Below, piece by piece: positions 46,264-55,559 of a stretch of DNA of 64,000 nucleotides; within the stretch, counting starts at the first letter, position 1; every line of letters begins with the position of its first letter. The translations under genes were made by a program, and so were the position numbers. The stretch comes from an uncultured Pedobacter sp. (GTDB lineage: Bacteria; Bacteroidota; Bacteroidia; Sphingobacteriales; Sphingobacteriaceae): positions 1 to 64,000 of the forward strand of contig NZ_CAJYOJ010000050.1 in the NCBI RefSeq assembly GCF_913776295.1, read 5' to 3'. The notes under the pieces were generated by a model. That model saw only the letters and a list, made by a program, of their open reading frames with translations, searched no databases and had not been told where the DNA came from.

Positions 46264-46271
46264 TATATTTG
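46264..46271 (+). promoter_or_regulatory. -7 box of the bacteriophytochrome gene
   Basis: TATATTTG is an exact TANNTTTG match ending 38 bases before the phytochrome ATG. It has the same box sequence as the divergent regulator. Confidence 0.55.
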
Positions 46272-46309
46272 TTAATTTGCGAGATTAAATATGCTGCAAT
46301 ATAATACAC

Positions 46310-48523
46310 ATGACTAAATTTTCTGTAGACCTAACCAATTGTGATCAAGAGCCTATTCATATACCGGGCAAAATTCAGTCGCATGGTTTTCTAGTAGCTG
46401 TAGATAAAAACAGCTCAACCATTTCCTATATCAGTGAAAATACAGGAGATTTTTTAAAAGAACAGGCCAGAAGCTTATTAAATAAACCACTCTCAACACT
46501 AAATAATTTAATTAAACAACCAGATTCTGCTCTCTATATTGAAGATTTGCTAAAGCTTGGTATCATCCGTAAAAGTTTCGATACCATGAGTCCACATCCA
46601 CTTGAAATAAACGGTAGTCCATTTTACCTTATTATTTCTTCATCAAAAAACGATTGGTTGTTAGAATTCGAACCCGTAACACTGCAGTTTGATATTCAAA
46701 GTTCCATAGGCCGTTCAGCATCGTCTATGCTTCAGGGAAAAAACATTTCATCATTGTTAAAGGGTGCAGCCAAAGAGGTAAAAAGGCTGATCAATTACGA
46801 CCGTATCATGGTTTACAAATTCTTAGAAGATGGCCATGGCGAAGTTGTAGCAGAAGAAAAGGAAGCAGATTTAGAGGCCTTTTTTGGGTTACACTATCCT
46901 GCATCCGATATTCCAAAGCAGGCCAGAGAACTTTACAAACTCAACCTGACCAGATTAATTGCAGATGTAAACATAGCCGATTCGAAGGTAATCACCTACA
47001 AGGAGAATGAAGCGCTTGATTTAACAAACGGAGGCTTACGTGCCGTATCGCCCATCCATATTCAATATTTAAAAAATATGGGTGTCCACTCCAGTTTTAG
47101 TATCTCCCTAATTGCTCATGGTGAGCTCTGGGGATTGATTGCCTGCCATAATTATAGCCCTAAGTTTATAGATTATAAAGCAAGAGAAGGCGCTAAATTA
47201 ATCGGACAGATTCTTTCATCAGCACTTGAATATCGCCAGGAAGAAGAAGATGCTAGGGTTATTGAACAATTTAAAAGCACGGCAACTCTACTGTCTGAAC
47301 ATTTAAACCGTGATAAATACTTAATACAGGCAATAACCACCCACAAACGAACTATCCTGAATGCAACCGGCGCAACCGGAGTAGCTGTCATTTTTGAAAA
47401 CGAACTCAAAACTATTGGAGAGGTACCATCTGAAGAAGATATATGGCAACTTGCCGAATGGTTGAAGGAAAATAATGATGAGTCAGTTTACTATACCCAT
47501 CGATTGCCTGAAATCTATTCTCCGGCCAAAAAATATAAAACAATCGCTTCGGGAATTCTTTCTTGTGTGATCAATAAAGAAATGGGCGAAATGATCATCT
47601 GGTTTAAACCCGAAATGATTACCAAAGTAAACTGGGCCGGAAATCCCGATAAACCGGCAGTTTCATCTGAAAATGGGTTGATGACCCTATCACCACGTAA
47701 ATCTTTCGAAATCTGGTCGGAAGTAGTTAATAACACGTCTGAAAAATGGATGGCCGAAGAAATTGCCTCCGTATTAAGGATTCGGGAAATTATCATCACC
47801 GATATTAATAAAAAAGCAAACGAAATCAGATTGCTAAATGAAAAACTTCAGGCCGCTTATGATGAACTGGATACGTTTAGCTACACTATATCGCATGATT
47901 TAAGAACACCACTTACCTCGATTAAAACCTACGCAGAGCTGATGGCTAAAAACAAAAGCATAGATGAGGGCGGTAAAAAAATGTTAAACAGGATTTTGGT
48001 AGGTGCCGATAAAATGAACTTGTTGATTAAGGAGATTTTAAATTTAGCAAGAGTTGGCCGTTCTGAAATTAATTTTGAAACAGTTGATATAGCTTCCTTA
48101 TTAAAAGAGATCACCACAGAAATATGGGCAGCATATAAAGCAGATCATATTACGCTGATTTTAGGACAACTTCCCAATGTCAAGGGAGATAAAATTATGA
48201 TTACTCAGGTGTTTACCAACCTGATCGGAAATGCTGTAAAATATTCGGCAATGGTTAACAAACCCAAGGTTGAAGTTTCTGCGTATATAGAAGGAGGAGA
48301 AATTATCTATTCGGTTAAAGATAATGGTATAGGAATTGATAACCGTTATTACGACAGAGTATTTGAGCTATTTAAGCGTATGGATAATGTGAAGGACATT
48401 GAAGGATCCGGAGTGGGACTTGCTATCGTAAAAAGGATTGTAGAGAAACATCATGGTAGAGTTTGGTTTGAAAGTAAGTTAAATACAGGATCGACTTTTT
48501 TCGTCGCTTTTAAAAATAGATAA
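46310..48523 (+). CDS. Bacteriophytochrome histidine kinase
   Basis: A 737-residue red/far-red light sensor. The order is PAS (about 10-115), GAF (135-300), PHY (315-500), HisKA (515-585) and HATPase_c (625-737). Cys11 in NCDQEPIHIPG is the expected biliverdin-attachment cysteine. YPASDIPKQAR gives the D200-I-P motif, and the PHY tongue has WAGNPDKP and SPRKSFEIW (about 460). The phospho-acceptor is His529 in ISHDLRTP, and late boxes VKDNGIGI and GSGVGLAIV bind ATP. The usual IQPHG is IQSHG here. A response regulator starts at the very next base after the stop. No heme oxygenase gene is in the window. Confidence 0.95.
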   Translation: MTKFSVDLTNCDQEPIHIPGKIQSHGFLVAVDKNSSTISYISENTGDFLKEQARSLLNKPLSTLNNLIKQPDSALYIEDLLKLGIIRKSFDTMSPHPLEINGSPFYLIISSSKNDWLLEFEPVTLQFDIQSSIGRSASSMLQGKNISSLLKGAAKEVKRLINYDRIMVYKFLEDGHGEVVAEEKEADLEAFFGLHYPASDIPKQARELYKLNLTRLIADVNIADSKVITYKENEALDLTNGGLRAVSPIHIQYLKNMGVHSSFSISLIAHGELWGLIACHNYSPKFIDYKAREGAKLIGQILSSALEYRQEEEDARVIEQFKSTATLLSEHLNRDKYLIQAITTHKRTILNATGATGVAVIFENELKTIGEVPSEEDIWQLAEWLKENNDESVYYTHRLPEIYSPAKKYKTIASGILSCVINKEMGEMIIWFKPEMITKVNWAGNPDKPAVSSENGLMTLSPRKSFEIWSEVVNNTSEKWMAEEIASVLRIREIIITDINKKANEIRLLNEKLQAAYDELDTFSYTISHDLRTPLTSIKTYAELMAKNKSIDEGGKKMLNRILVGADKMNLLIKEILNLARVGRSEINFETVDIASLLKEITTEIWAAYKADHITLILGQLPNVKGDKIMITQVFTNLIGNAVKYSAMVNKPKVEVSAYIEGGEIIYSVKDNGIGIDNRYYDRVFELFKRMDNVKDIEGSGVGLAIVKRIVEKHHGRVWFESKLNTGSTFFVAFKNR

Positions 48524-48943
48524 ATGAAAACACCAGATATATTTTACGTTGAGGACGACATTGACTATGCATTTTTTATGCAGAGCGCTGTAACGGAGGT
48601 TAAGGATAACCTTAATCTGGCCATAGTTGAAGATGGGGTAGAAGCATTGAAAAAACTTCAGCATTTTGCAGAAAGCAAAACTAAACCAAAATTAATCTTG
48701 CTAGACTTGAATTTACCTGGCTTATCTGGCCTGGATTTATTAAAATTTATACGGGATATCCCTTATTTAAAAACAATACCTGTAATCTTGTTCTCTACTT
48801 CGGATAATCCTGAAGATGTAAAAGCATCTATAGAGTTTGGCGCCAATGCTTACCTCACCAAGCCCGATGGCTACGAGAACCTGCTTAAATGTATACATTC
48901 CGTACACGATTTTTGGTTTAACCAACATTTGAGATTAAATTAA
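48524..48943 (+). CDS. Phytochrome-partner response regulator, Rcp1-like
   Basis: A 139-residue single receiver domain: acidic cluster at E10-D12, phospho-acceptor Asp61 in LILLDLNLPG, switch residues FSTSD (about 90-94) and Lys113 in YLTKPDGY. Its ATG follows the phytochrome stop with no gap, so the two are translated together and surely form a pair. The Rcp1-type long loop (HFAESKTKPKL) is typical of phytochrome partners. There is no output domain, so signalling continues by protein contact or phosphotransfer. Confidence 0.92.
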   Translation: MKTPDIFYVEDDIDYAFFMQSAVTEVKDNLNLAIVEDGVEALKKLQHFAESKTKPKLILLDLNLPGLSGLDLLKFIRDIPYLKTIPVILFSTSDNPEDVKASIEFGANAYLTKPDGYENLLKCIHSVHDFWFNQHLRLN

Positions 48944-49208
48944 AATTTGATAAAAATACAGATAGACCCGGCTTCAAACACTAAAACCTTTTCCACCTGA
49001 TCAAGTATTTTGAACAAATTGCGTGAGTGATCTCATTTTATCATAAAATTGCAACAAATTGCGTTGCAGTTGACGCCAAGGCATTTTTTGATTGTGAAAA
49101 TGTGCAAAACTTCTTGTAAATAAATATTTGCTTTCTGTTGTTAATTCGAGGTAAATATGTATTATTGAAAAAAATAAATTTTTTAAACCTTTAAAACATC
49201 AATTAGCG

Positions 49209-49388
49209 ATGGAAAAATTCTCAAAAGTTAAAGCTGCTGTTGCTGCTATTGAAGCAGATGTAGAAAAATTTTATAACGCTGGCAACGCAGCTGCTGGTAC
49301 TCGTGTGCGTAAAGCAATGCAAGATCTTAAAGTTTTAGCACAAGAAATCCGTGCAGAAGTAACTGAAAAGAAAAACTCTGGAAAATAA
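49209..49388 (+). CDS. Histone H1-like protein (Hc1 family)
   Basis: A 59-residue basic helical protein, MEKFSKVKAAVAAIEADVEK..., ending in TEKKNSGK. It matches the short histone H1-like proteins common in Bacteroidota (Hc1, PF07432-type N-terminal helix pair). It probably binds DNA and helps compact the nucleoid. It is preceded by a 265-bp AT-rich leader with two AACAAATTGCGT copies and followed by a strong terminator, consistent with a highly expressed single gene. A minus-strand frame over its end is a shadow. Confidence 0.85.
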   Translation: MEKFSKVKAAVAAIEADVEKFYNAGNAAAGTRVRKAMQDLKVLAQEIRAEVTEKKNSGK

Positions 49389-49407
49389 TATTTCGCGAGT
49401 ATGAAAC

Positions 49408-49439
49408 AAAAAGGGTTCTGGTATGCCGGAGCCCTTTTT
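49408..49439 (+). terminator. Terminator of the H1-like gene
   Basis: AAAAAGGG (49408-49415) and CCCTTTTT (49432-49439), with an inner CTGG/CCGG, form a stem closed by TATG and ending in T5. Confidence 0.88.
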
Positions 49440-50100
49440 GCGTTTGTAAAAGATTTTTCTTTTGAGGTTTAAAACGAGAGTACGATAGCCAAGCGTAATA
49501 AGCTTCCGAAACGTCATCCTTAATTTATTCCACTATCTTTTTGACTACATCGCGATATCCGTTCCGCACGAAATGACTACCGCTTGTTATTAAACCTCAT
49601 ACGTCTGCGGCACACAAAAGCCACTAAAATGATAAAGCTCCCCATCGCGGGGAGCATCTATCCAACTAACAAAACATATTTTTGATGAGCGACTGTCGTT
49701 GCTCAGAATTAATCCTTTCCTAATCACCGTAATTTAGCCGTTCATCGCGGTAATGCAGCGCTGATTTCTAGGCTGAGGACTGGTTGATAATGGCCATATC
49801 CTCTGACTGTTGAACCGATAACGCTATAATTTTCCTCGAGTAATCGAAATCATTGATACAAATATACTTAATTTATTTAGACTAATTATAAATAATATAA
49901 AATTGATAAATAAGTACCTTTCAGATCATTGTAAATAAACAACAAACACTTTCGAACGGACTGAAATGACAATCGGAATTAGATTTTCGAAATGGTAACA
50001 CAGAGAAATGGATTGGTGAGTAAACGTAGCCTGAAGATTTCAAAATGATATAAAGATGTTGAAGAGAGGGCTAGCAAATTAGATAAGAGATCAGGTATAC
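49440..50100. other. Gene-poor spacer
   Basis: No coding frame is supported. It contains a GC stem GCTCCCC-atcgc-GGGGAGC at 49637-49655 without a T-run, and AT-rich DNA around 49860-49920. Nothing else was recognised. Confidence 0.5.
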
Positions 50101-50117
50101 GATGTTCGGCTAGATCA

Positions 50118-50249
50118 GAAAGGAAAAAGTATACTATCTTTCATCCAAAGAAAAGCGTAAACGAAGTTTCCTTTTTGATGGGCTATAAAAATCCGCAACA
50201 TTTATTCCTGCTTAAAACAGGTAATACCAGAATTTGCCGGGAAGTTTAA
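50118..50249 (+). pseudogene. Remnant of an AraC-family regulator C-terminus
   Basis: One plus-strand frame reads KKSVNEVSFLMGYKNPQH, the second helix-turn-helix signature of AraC proteins, then a stop soon after. A neighbouring frame continues more naturally past the His (LKQVIPEFAGKF), suggesting a frameshift. No N-terminal part is present. It is a decayed fragment immediately before the LacI gene end; the call rests on about 18 residues. Confidence 0.5.
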
Positions 50250-50281
50250 ATAAAAGTTAAAAACGCAACACAAACGTTTAT

Positions 50282-51298
50282 TTATTCATTTTGGCTATTT
50301 ATAATCAGATCGGCATCTACAATCGTATGGTAGTAGGCCTGGTTTTCAGCTTTGGGATGTTGAATAAGATCCAATAATATATTCACAGCCTTCTGTCCCT
50401 GGAGATACGGATATTGCTCTACCGAGGCTACCGGCGGGTGATCTAAATAACTGATAATAGGTAGATTCGCATAACTCAATATATCAAAACTATTAATTAC
50501 ATTTAGTTTTTTGAAGTATTTAATCAGAAAAAGCGCTACATAATCATTAAAAGCAACAATTGCCGTTGGTTTTCTTTTATGGTTTAAAAACATTTCGGCA
50601 GCAGATAAGGTACCCTGTTCGGTTAAATCGCAATTGATCACCAGTGAAGGGTCAAATTTTAAACGGTTAAAAGTAATCGCCTGTTTATAGCCTTCCTTAC
50701 GCTCCTCACTCGCATACAAAGTTTTGGGTCCGTTAATCATCCCGATACTTCGGTGTCCTTTTCTTATTAGATGGTTCACGGCTTTAACCGTTGCACTTTC
50801 CAGGCTGCAGGCAACATAATGTACGTTCCTAACCGGTGGAATCCGATCAAAAAATACAACCGGTATGTTAAACGAATTTAGTTTTTCAAAATGATCAAAT
50901 TTAAAGGTGTCTTTACTGATGGATACCAATAAACCATCCACACGCTGATTTTTCATTTTCTCAACAAGCTTTATTTCCTGCTCATAACAATCGTGAGATT
51001 GGGCAAAAATTACCGTATAATTTTTCTTGATGGCCTCATCTTCAATTGCGGAAATAGCGATGGAAAAAAAGTATTCTGATAGCTCCGGTAAAATTACGCC
51101 GATAGTATATGTTTTTCCCTTTTGAAAAAGAATAGCAGCCTTATTAGGCTCATAATTTAGCGACTTCGCCAGCTGCTTAATTTTCTCCCTTGTAATTGCC
51201 CCAATGCTTGGATGATCGTGCAGTCCTCTTGAAACACTGGATGGAGAAATGTTTAAGATTCTGGCTATTTCTTTGATGGTTGTTGGTTTCGACTGCAT
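50282..51298 (-). CDS. LacI-family transcriptional regulator
   Basis: A 338-residue LacI/GalR protein. The N-terminal helix-turn-helix is TIKEIARILNISPSSVSRGLHDHP (hinge helix near 50-58, NYEPNKAA). The periplasmic-binding-like effector domain follows (YTIGVILPELSEYFFSIAISAIEDEA; VDGLLVSISKD; PVVFFDR; HLIRKGHRSIGMING). It should bind a sugar-type effector and an operator with a central CG. No catabolic operon is directly adjacent, so the target is unknown. Confidence 0.93.
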   Translation of the reverse strand: MQSKPTTIKEIARILNISPSSVSRGLHDHPSIGAITREKIKQLAKSLNYEPNKAAILFQKGKTYTIGVILPELSEYFFSIAISAIEDEAIKKNYTVIFAQSHDCYEQEIKLVEKMKNQRVDGLLVSISKDTFKFDHFEKLNSFNIPVVFFDRIPPVRNVHYVACSLESATVKAVNHLIRKGHRSIGMINGPKTLYASEERKEGYKQAITFNRLKFDPSLVINCDLTEQGTLSAAEMFLNHKRKPTAIVAFNDYVALFLIKYFKKLNVINSFDILSYANLPIISYLDHPPVASVEQYPYLQGQKAVNILLDLIQHPKAENQAYYHTIVDADLIINSQNE

Positions 51299-51511
51299 GA
51301 TGCCTGCTAAACTACTACATTAAATTGCTTCAATACCTAATAATACAAAATTAATCAAAGGTTTGTACTGTTTTACTCAATTCTTTTAAAGCGCTATCCG
51401 ATAGATAACAGACGGCATTCATAATTTAAGCTGTAATCCACAGGTCATATATATCGAACCAACATCATTTTTAAAATGATATTCATATTTTGGTCGCGCT
51501 AAATTCTAAAA

Positions 51512-52606
51512 ATGATCTTATTATACATTTTATTTGTTATCGTCACCATATTCCTTATCATCATCAACCTACCGGTTTTTGGACGTTTGCCAGGGGGATC
51601 CAGGTTGGAAAAAATCCGCAGTCTGAAGAATTATCAAAATGGTGCACTACAAAACCTGTCGATAACGCCTATGCAGCCAGAAGGTGTAAGTTTTTTAAAG
51701 ATTTTACATGCTTTCTTTTTCGAAAAACACCCCAATAAAGTACCAGGTAAGGCGCTACCATCTATTTTACCAAACGTTAATGGTAGTGCTAATGGCAATT
51801 CTCCTGAAATTATCTGGTTTGGGCATTCGTCTTACCTGATTAAAATAAATGGTTTAAGGGTTCTGGTTGATCCCATATTCAGTAAAACGCCTTCTCCATT
51901 TTCATTCATCGGGAGTAAGGCTTTTTTAGGTACTGACCTGGTAAAGGCTGAAGAATTTAAGAATATTGATGTTCTCATCATCACACACGATCATTACGAT
52001 CATCTCGATTACGAGAGTATCTTAAAAATTTCGCCACAAGTTAAAAGCATCGTAACCTCTCTTGGAGTTGGTTCACATCTGGAGCGGTGGAAAATCAGGA
52101 AAGAAAAGATAAATGAGCTGAACTGGAATGAGTCCATAACATTGTTCAACAGTCTCCATTTAACAGCTGTTCCGGCCAGACACTTTACAGGAAGAAAGTT
52201 TAAAAGAAATCAAACGCTTTGGTCGGCCTTTGTATTGAAAGCGGAAAATTTCCAACTTTTTTTAGGTGGCGATTCTGGTTATGACACACATTTTGCCAGG
52301 ATAGGCGAGGAGCATGGGCCTTTCGATTTAGCCTTGATCGAATGTGGACAATACCATGCTTACTGGCCATACATCCATATGTTTCCGGAAGAAACGGTGC
52401 AGGCCGCAATCGATTTAAAAGCAAAATTTTTAATGCCCGTACACTGGGGAAAATTTAGCCTGGCAATGCACCCCTGGAATGAGCCAATTCAAAGGGTAGT
52501 CTCCGCTGCAGCTGCCAGGCAACTCCACCTGGTTACCCCAAAATTGGGCGAAACCATTATTTTAAATGAATATATGCCAAATGAAAATTGGTGGCTAAAA
52601 GAATAA
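51512..52606 (+). CDS. MBL-fold metal-dependent hydrolase, NAPE-PLD/UlaG-like
   Basis: A 364-residue protein with one N-terminal hydrophobic helix (about 2-20) as anchor. A metallo-beta-lactamase domain follows: IIWFGHSSYLI, VDPIFSKTPSP, zinc motif THDHYDHLD (HxHxDH), AVPARHFTGR, GGDSGYD and MPVHWGKF. The pattern matches the N-acyl-phosphatidylethanolamine phospholipase D / UlaG-like group. It may act on a membrane lipid or lactone; the substrate is not defined by sequence. Confidence 0.87.
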   Translation: MILLYILFVIVTIFLIIINLPVFGRLPGGSRLEKIRSLKNYQNGALQNLSITPMQPEGVSFLKILHAFFFEKHPNKVPGKALPSILPNVNGSANGNSPEIIWFGHSSYLIKINGLRVLVDPIFSKTPSPFSFIGSKAFLGTDLVKAEEFKNIDVLIITHDHYDHLDYESILKISPQVKSIVTSLGVGSHLERWKIRKEKINELNWNESITLFNSLHLTAVPARHFTGRKFKRNQTLWSAFVLKAENFQLFLGGDSGYDTHFARIGEEHGPFDLALIECGQYHAYWPYIHMFPEETVQAAIDLKAKFLMPVHWGKFSLAMHPWNEPIQRVVSAAAARQLHLVTPKLGETIILNEYMPNENWWLKE

Positions 52607-52657
52607 AAATTAAACAATAACCGTACTGTAGTGTTTAATGCTAAAATTAAATACCAT

Positions 52658-53020
52658 ATGAAAACTGATCTTGTAGAAATTTTTCAGACTATCAGAGCCG
52701 GATTACAGCCCTATGCCAGTCAAGGATATACGGTACATGAAAATTCCGAAAACGGATATGATCTGTTTAGTGAAAAAAATATTGAACGGAATGGAGAAAA
52801 AATAACCGAGCGCTTTTTTGCAGGTGTTTATATTAATGGAGATGCTGTTGAAGTCAAGGTAAATACAGCAGAATTTTCTGCGGAAAACCATCATTTAAAT
52901 GATTTTGGTCATCATCAGGCGGGCTTAAAAATTTCCGCCCTTGATGATACGAAATTGAAGGAAGTAGAAACCCTGGTAGAGATTATCCACACAAACTTTA
53001 AAGAAAAAGAATGGATTTAA
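52658..53020 (+). CDS. Conserved-looking hypothetical protein
   Basis: A 120-residue acidic soluble protein starting MKTDLVEIFQTIRAGLQPYA, with no signal peptide, membrane helix or motif I recognise. The longer frame begins with GTG nine codons earlier; the ATG at 52658 is preferred. It lies 51 bp after the MBL-fold gene on the same strand and 53 bp before the Vsr-like gene, so it may be part of a longer transcript. Function unknown. Confidence 0.6.
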   Translation: MKTDLVEIFQTIRAGLQPYASQGYTVHENSENGYDLFSEKNIERNGEKITERFFAGVYINGDAVEVKVNTAEFSAENHHLNDFGHHQAGLKISALDDTKLKEVETLVEIIHTNFKEKEWI

Positions 53021-53073
53021 CCAGCTGATGGTTAAATTTGCCATAAATATTTTTCTGAACAAGATCCTGCTGA

Positions 53074-53856
53074 TTGAATAATTTAACTTTTGACGATAAC
53101 TGGCACCACCAACTAAGTTTGGCAATTGCTGATCACAAAATCGGGTGCTTTTTTTTTACAGAAGGTAGATTTCAGTTACTGCGGATTGATCATCACGTTA
53201 TCCTGCACCTGGTCTGCCTGAAAAACAACTTTATTCCACAAGATCTTATTGATCTGCAGGAGCGTTATTATCGACAAGGTATTAGACTTATTCACCTTTG
53301 GGAAGATCTCTGGTTATCAAAACCAGATCAGGTTTTATCAAGAATAAAATCTTTGCTGGGTAGAAATACCCGCATTCACGGTAGGAAAACTAAAATCGCA
53401 AAAATTACTAAACCAGTTGCTGATTCTTTTTTAGCCGAAAATCATCTGCAGGGTGCGGTAACCAGCCGTTACAAAATTGGCTTATTTGAAAGAGATCAAC
53501 TTGTAGCCCTTGCTACTTTTTCGGCATTGCGTAAGATGAACTATACCGAAAATTATAAATCTGCAGAATTAATCAGATTTGCCGTTAAAGCAGGTTACTC
53601 CATTACAGGTGGATTAAGTAAACTCATTTCATTCTTTGCCGCAACCTATCAACCTACCGACCTCATGACTTATGCTGACCGCGACTGGTCAGCAGGAGAG
53701 GCCTATATCAAATTAGGTTTCAGGCAAACGGCAATTTTGGAACCCCGGATTTACAACCTGGATGAGAATCTAAATCGTCGACTCAAAAAAGATGAACAAA
53801 CTTTTGTGCAGAACGTGTTTAACACCGGAAGTTTAAAATATATTCTTCAATTTTAA
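53074..53856 (+). CDS. Vsr/Hef-endonuclease-like protein coupled to miaA
   Basis: A 260-residue protein whose middle and C-terminus resemble the non-catalytic half of phage Hef-type homing endonucleases. Segments are GIRLIHLWEDLW (69-80), SRIKSLLGRNTRIHGRK (89-105), AENHLQGAV (121-129), ELIRFAVKAGYSITGGLSKL (165-184), TYADRDWSAGEAYIKLGF (199-216) and a late P-x-I-Y. The upstream part where a Vsr-like nuclease would carry its Glu/His active site (about 30-60) looks degenerate. Only a TTG start is available. The stop overlaps the miaA start (TAATG), so the protein is co-translated with a tRNA-modification enzyme. Function is unknown; active nuclease is doubtful. Confidence 0.65.
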   Translation: MNNLTFDDNWHHQLSLAIADHKIGCFFFTEGRFQLLRIDHHVILHLVCLKNNFIPQDLIDLQERYYRQGIRLIHLWEDLWLSKPDQVLSRIKSLLGRNTRIHGRKTKIAKITKPVADSFLAENHLQGAVTSRYKIGLFERDQLVALATFSALRKMNYTENYKSAELIRFAVKAGYSITGGLSKLISFFAATYQPTDLMTYADRDWSAGEAYIKLGFRQTAILEPRIYNLDENLNRRLKKDEQTFVQNVFNTGSLKYILQF

Positions 53857-54770
53857 TGGATCAGCATAATCTCATCATTATTTTGGGAGCAACTGCTTCA
53901 GGTAAAACCAAGCTGGCCGTCAGTGTAGCTGATGCTTTAAATGGAGAAATCATTAGTGCCGATAGCCGTCAGGTATTTAAACGAATGGATATTGGCACGG
54001 GTAAAGATCTGCAGGAATATCATATTAACGGTAAGACAATTCCATATCATTTAATCGATATTTTATCACCTGGCGAACGCTATCATGTAGATGCTTTTAA
54101 AAACGATTTCTATCAGGCATTTGCATCCATCGCGCAAAAAAATAGCATGCCTATCCTTTGCGGTGGAACAGGAATGTATATCCATAGCCTTTTGCAAAAC
54201 CAAACTTATACTGCTGTTCCCGTCAATCAACCACTTAGAGATTTATTGGATTTATTATCAAAAGAAGAATTGATCTCAAAATTGCAGCAGGATGAATTTC
54301 AAAAAAAAAATCATGTTGATCTATCCTCTAAAAAAAGATTGATCCGCGCATTGGAAATAGCCGATTATTTGAAGCATCATAAGCTGGAAACTGTTGACCG
54401 GCCGGCCCTCAAACCGGTTATCTTCGGATTAAAGAACGAAATTGAAACCACCAGAGCTAAAATTCTAAACAGACTGAACGAAAGGTTCAAGGCCGGCTTA
54501 ATAGAAGAAGTAGAACAATTATTAAAAGATGGGATTAGCAAGGAAATTTTAATCTTCTACGGACTGGAATATAAATTTATAGTGAATTATCTTGATGGAC
54601 TATTAAGCCTGGAGGAATTAAAATTAAAACTCGGTACCGCCATTTGTCAGTATGCAAAAAGACAAAATACCTTTTTTAGAAAAATGGAAAAAGACAATAT
54701 TGAGATTATTTGGCTCGACGCAGCTGCACCAGCCAACCTGTTAAAACAGCTGATTCTTGAAAAAGTTTAA
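53856..54770 (+). CDS. miaA: tRNA dimethylallyltransferase
   Basis: A 304-residue MiaA. The P-loop is LGATASGKTKLA (about 10-18), followed by SADSRQVFKRMDIGTGKD, PYHLIDILSPGERYHVDAF and LCGGTGMYIHSLL. The insertion domain and the C-terminal Cys-Gln-Tyr-type helix QYAKRQNTFFRK follow. It adds the dimethylallyl group to A37 of tRNAs reading UNN codons. Normal length and all core motifs present. It overlaps the stop of the Vsr-like gene by one base. Confidence 0.96.
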   Translation: MDQHNLIIILGATASGKTKLAVSVADALNGEIISADSRQVFKRMDIGTGKDLQEYHINGKTIPYHLIDILSPGERYHVDAFKNDFYQAFASIAQKNSMPILCGGTGMYIHSLLQNQTYTAVPVNQPLRDLLDLLSKEELISKLQQDEFQKKNHVDLSSKKRLIRALEIADYLKHHKLETVDRPALKPVIFGLKNEIETTRAKILNRLNERFKAGLIEEVEQLLKDGISKEILIFYGLEYKFIVNYLDGLLSLEELKLKLGTAICQYAKRQNTFFRKMEKDNIEIIWLDAAAPANLLKQLILEKV

Positions 54771-54903
54771 GATATTAAAAAATTAACACAATCAGATCAT
54801 TTTATACGGTTTTACGCCCTAAATCATTACTAAAATGCCCCTTTGGCACAACCTTTGTGTTTATCTATTCATATTATTTTAACTCAAAAACATTATCTTA
54901 AAC

Positions 54904-55410
54904 ATGAAAACAATTACAAAAATTATTGCTACCTCAGCAGCTGTTGTGGCTCTATTTTTTTCTACTAATGCAAATGCACAAAGTTCAGCAAGAAACTTAG
55001 GTATCGGTTTAAATGTTGGCGCAGGAACGACAACCGGATATGGTTTAGTATTAGGAGGTGATATTAGATATCAATTTAATGTAGATAAACAATTATCAAT
55101 TCCTGTAACCGCCGGTTACAATAACTTCTCTATCAAAGATTCATACGGAGGTGGAAGCTTTGGTGTAATTCCGGTAAAAGCTGGCGCTAAATATTTCTTT
55201 AACGATTCGGGTTCCGGTGCTTATGGCTTAGCAGAACTAGGTGCTGGTTTTGGTACAAAATCTGGCAGCGGTACTTCATTTGTTTATTCACCAGCAATTG
55301 GATACTCTTGGGCTAACGGTTTAGATCTAGCTGCAAAATACGAAGGTTACTCCAATAATGGTAGCATAGGTTTCGCAGGTATTCGCCTGGCTTACGGATT
55401 TAGTTTGTAA
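54904..55410 (+). CDS. Small outer-membrane beta-barrel protein
   Basis: A 168-residue protein with a signal peptide ending NANAQ (about 1-26) and alternating beta segments rich in Gly and aromatic residues. It ends LAYGFSL, typical of an eight-strand outer-membrane barrel. It shares the leader MKTITKI and overall layout with the gene at 55560, so the two are a tandem duplication. Ligand and role are unknown. Own terminator follows. Confidence 0.75.
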   Translation: MKTITKIIATSAAVVALFFSTNANAQSSARNLGIGLNVGAGTTTGYGLVLGGDIRYQFNVDKQLSIPVTAGYNNFSIKDSYGGGSFGVIPVKAGAKYFFNDSGSGAYGLAELGAGFGTKSGSGTSFVYSPAIGYSWANGLDLAAKYEGYSNNGSIGFAGIRLAYGFSL

Positions 55411-55425
55411 GATCATCAACCGCAT

Positions 55426-55459
55426 AAAAAAAGCCCCGGCAAATGCCGGGGCTTTTTTT
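55426..55459 (+). terminator. Terminator after the first barrel gene
   Basis: A long perfect stem, AAAGCCCCGGC with GCCGGGGCTTT, and a four-base AAAT loop, ending in a run of T. A-runs on the 5' side also make it usable in the opposite direction. Confidence 0.9.
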
Positions 55460-55559
55460 ATTTACGATTATTTCTGAAAAAAATGAAAATATTAAATCCG
55501 GATGAAATCATATTACGTATATCTACCAAAACCTTAGTATTAACTTAATTTTATCTAAT

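Noticed and set aside
49335..49517. Minus-strand frame over the end of the H1-like gene
   Set aside because: It crosses a strong terminator and antisense of a real gene; no recognisable protein.
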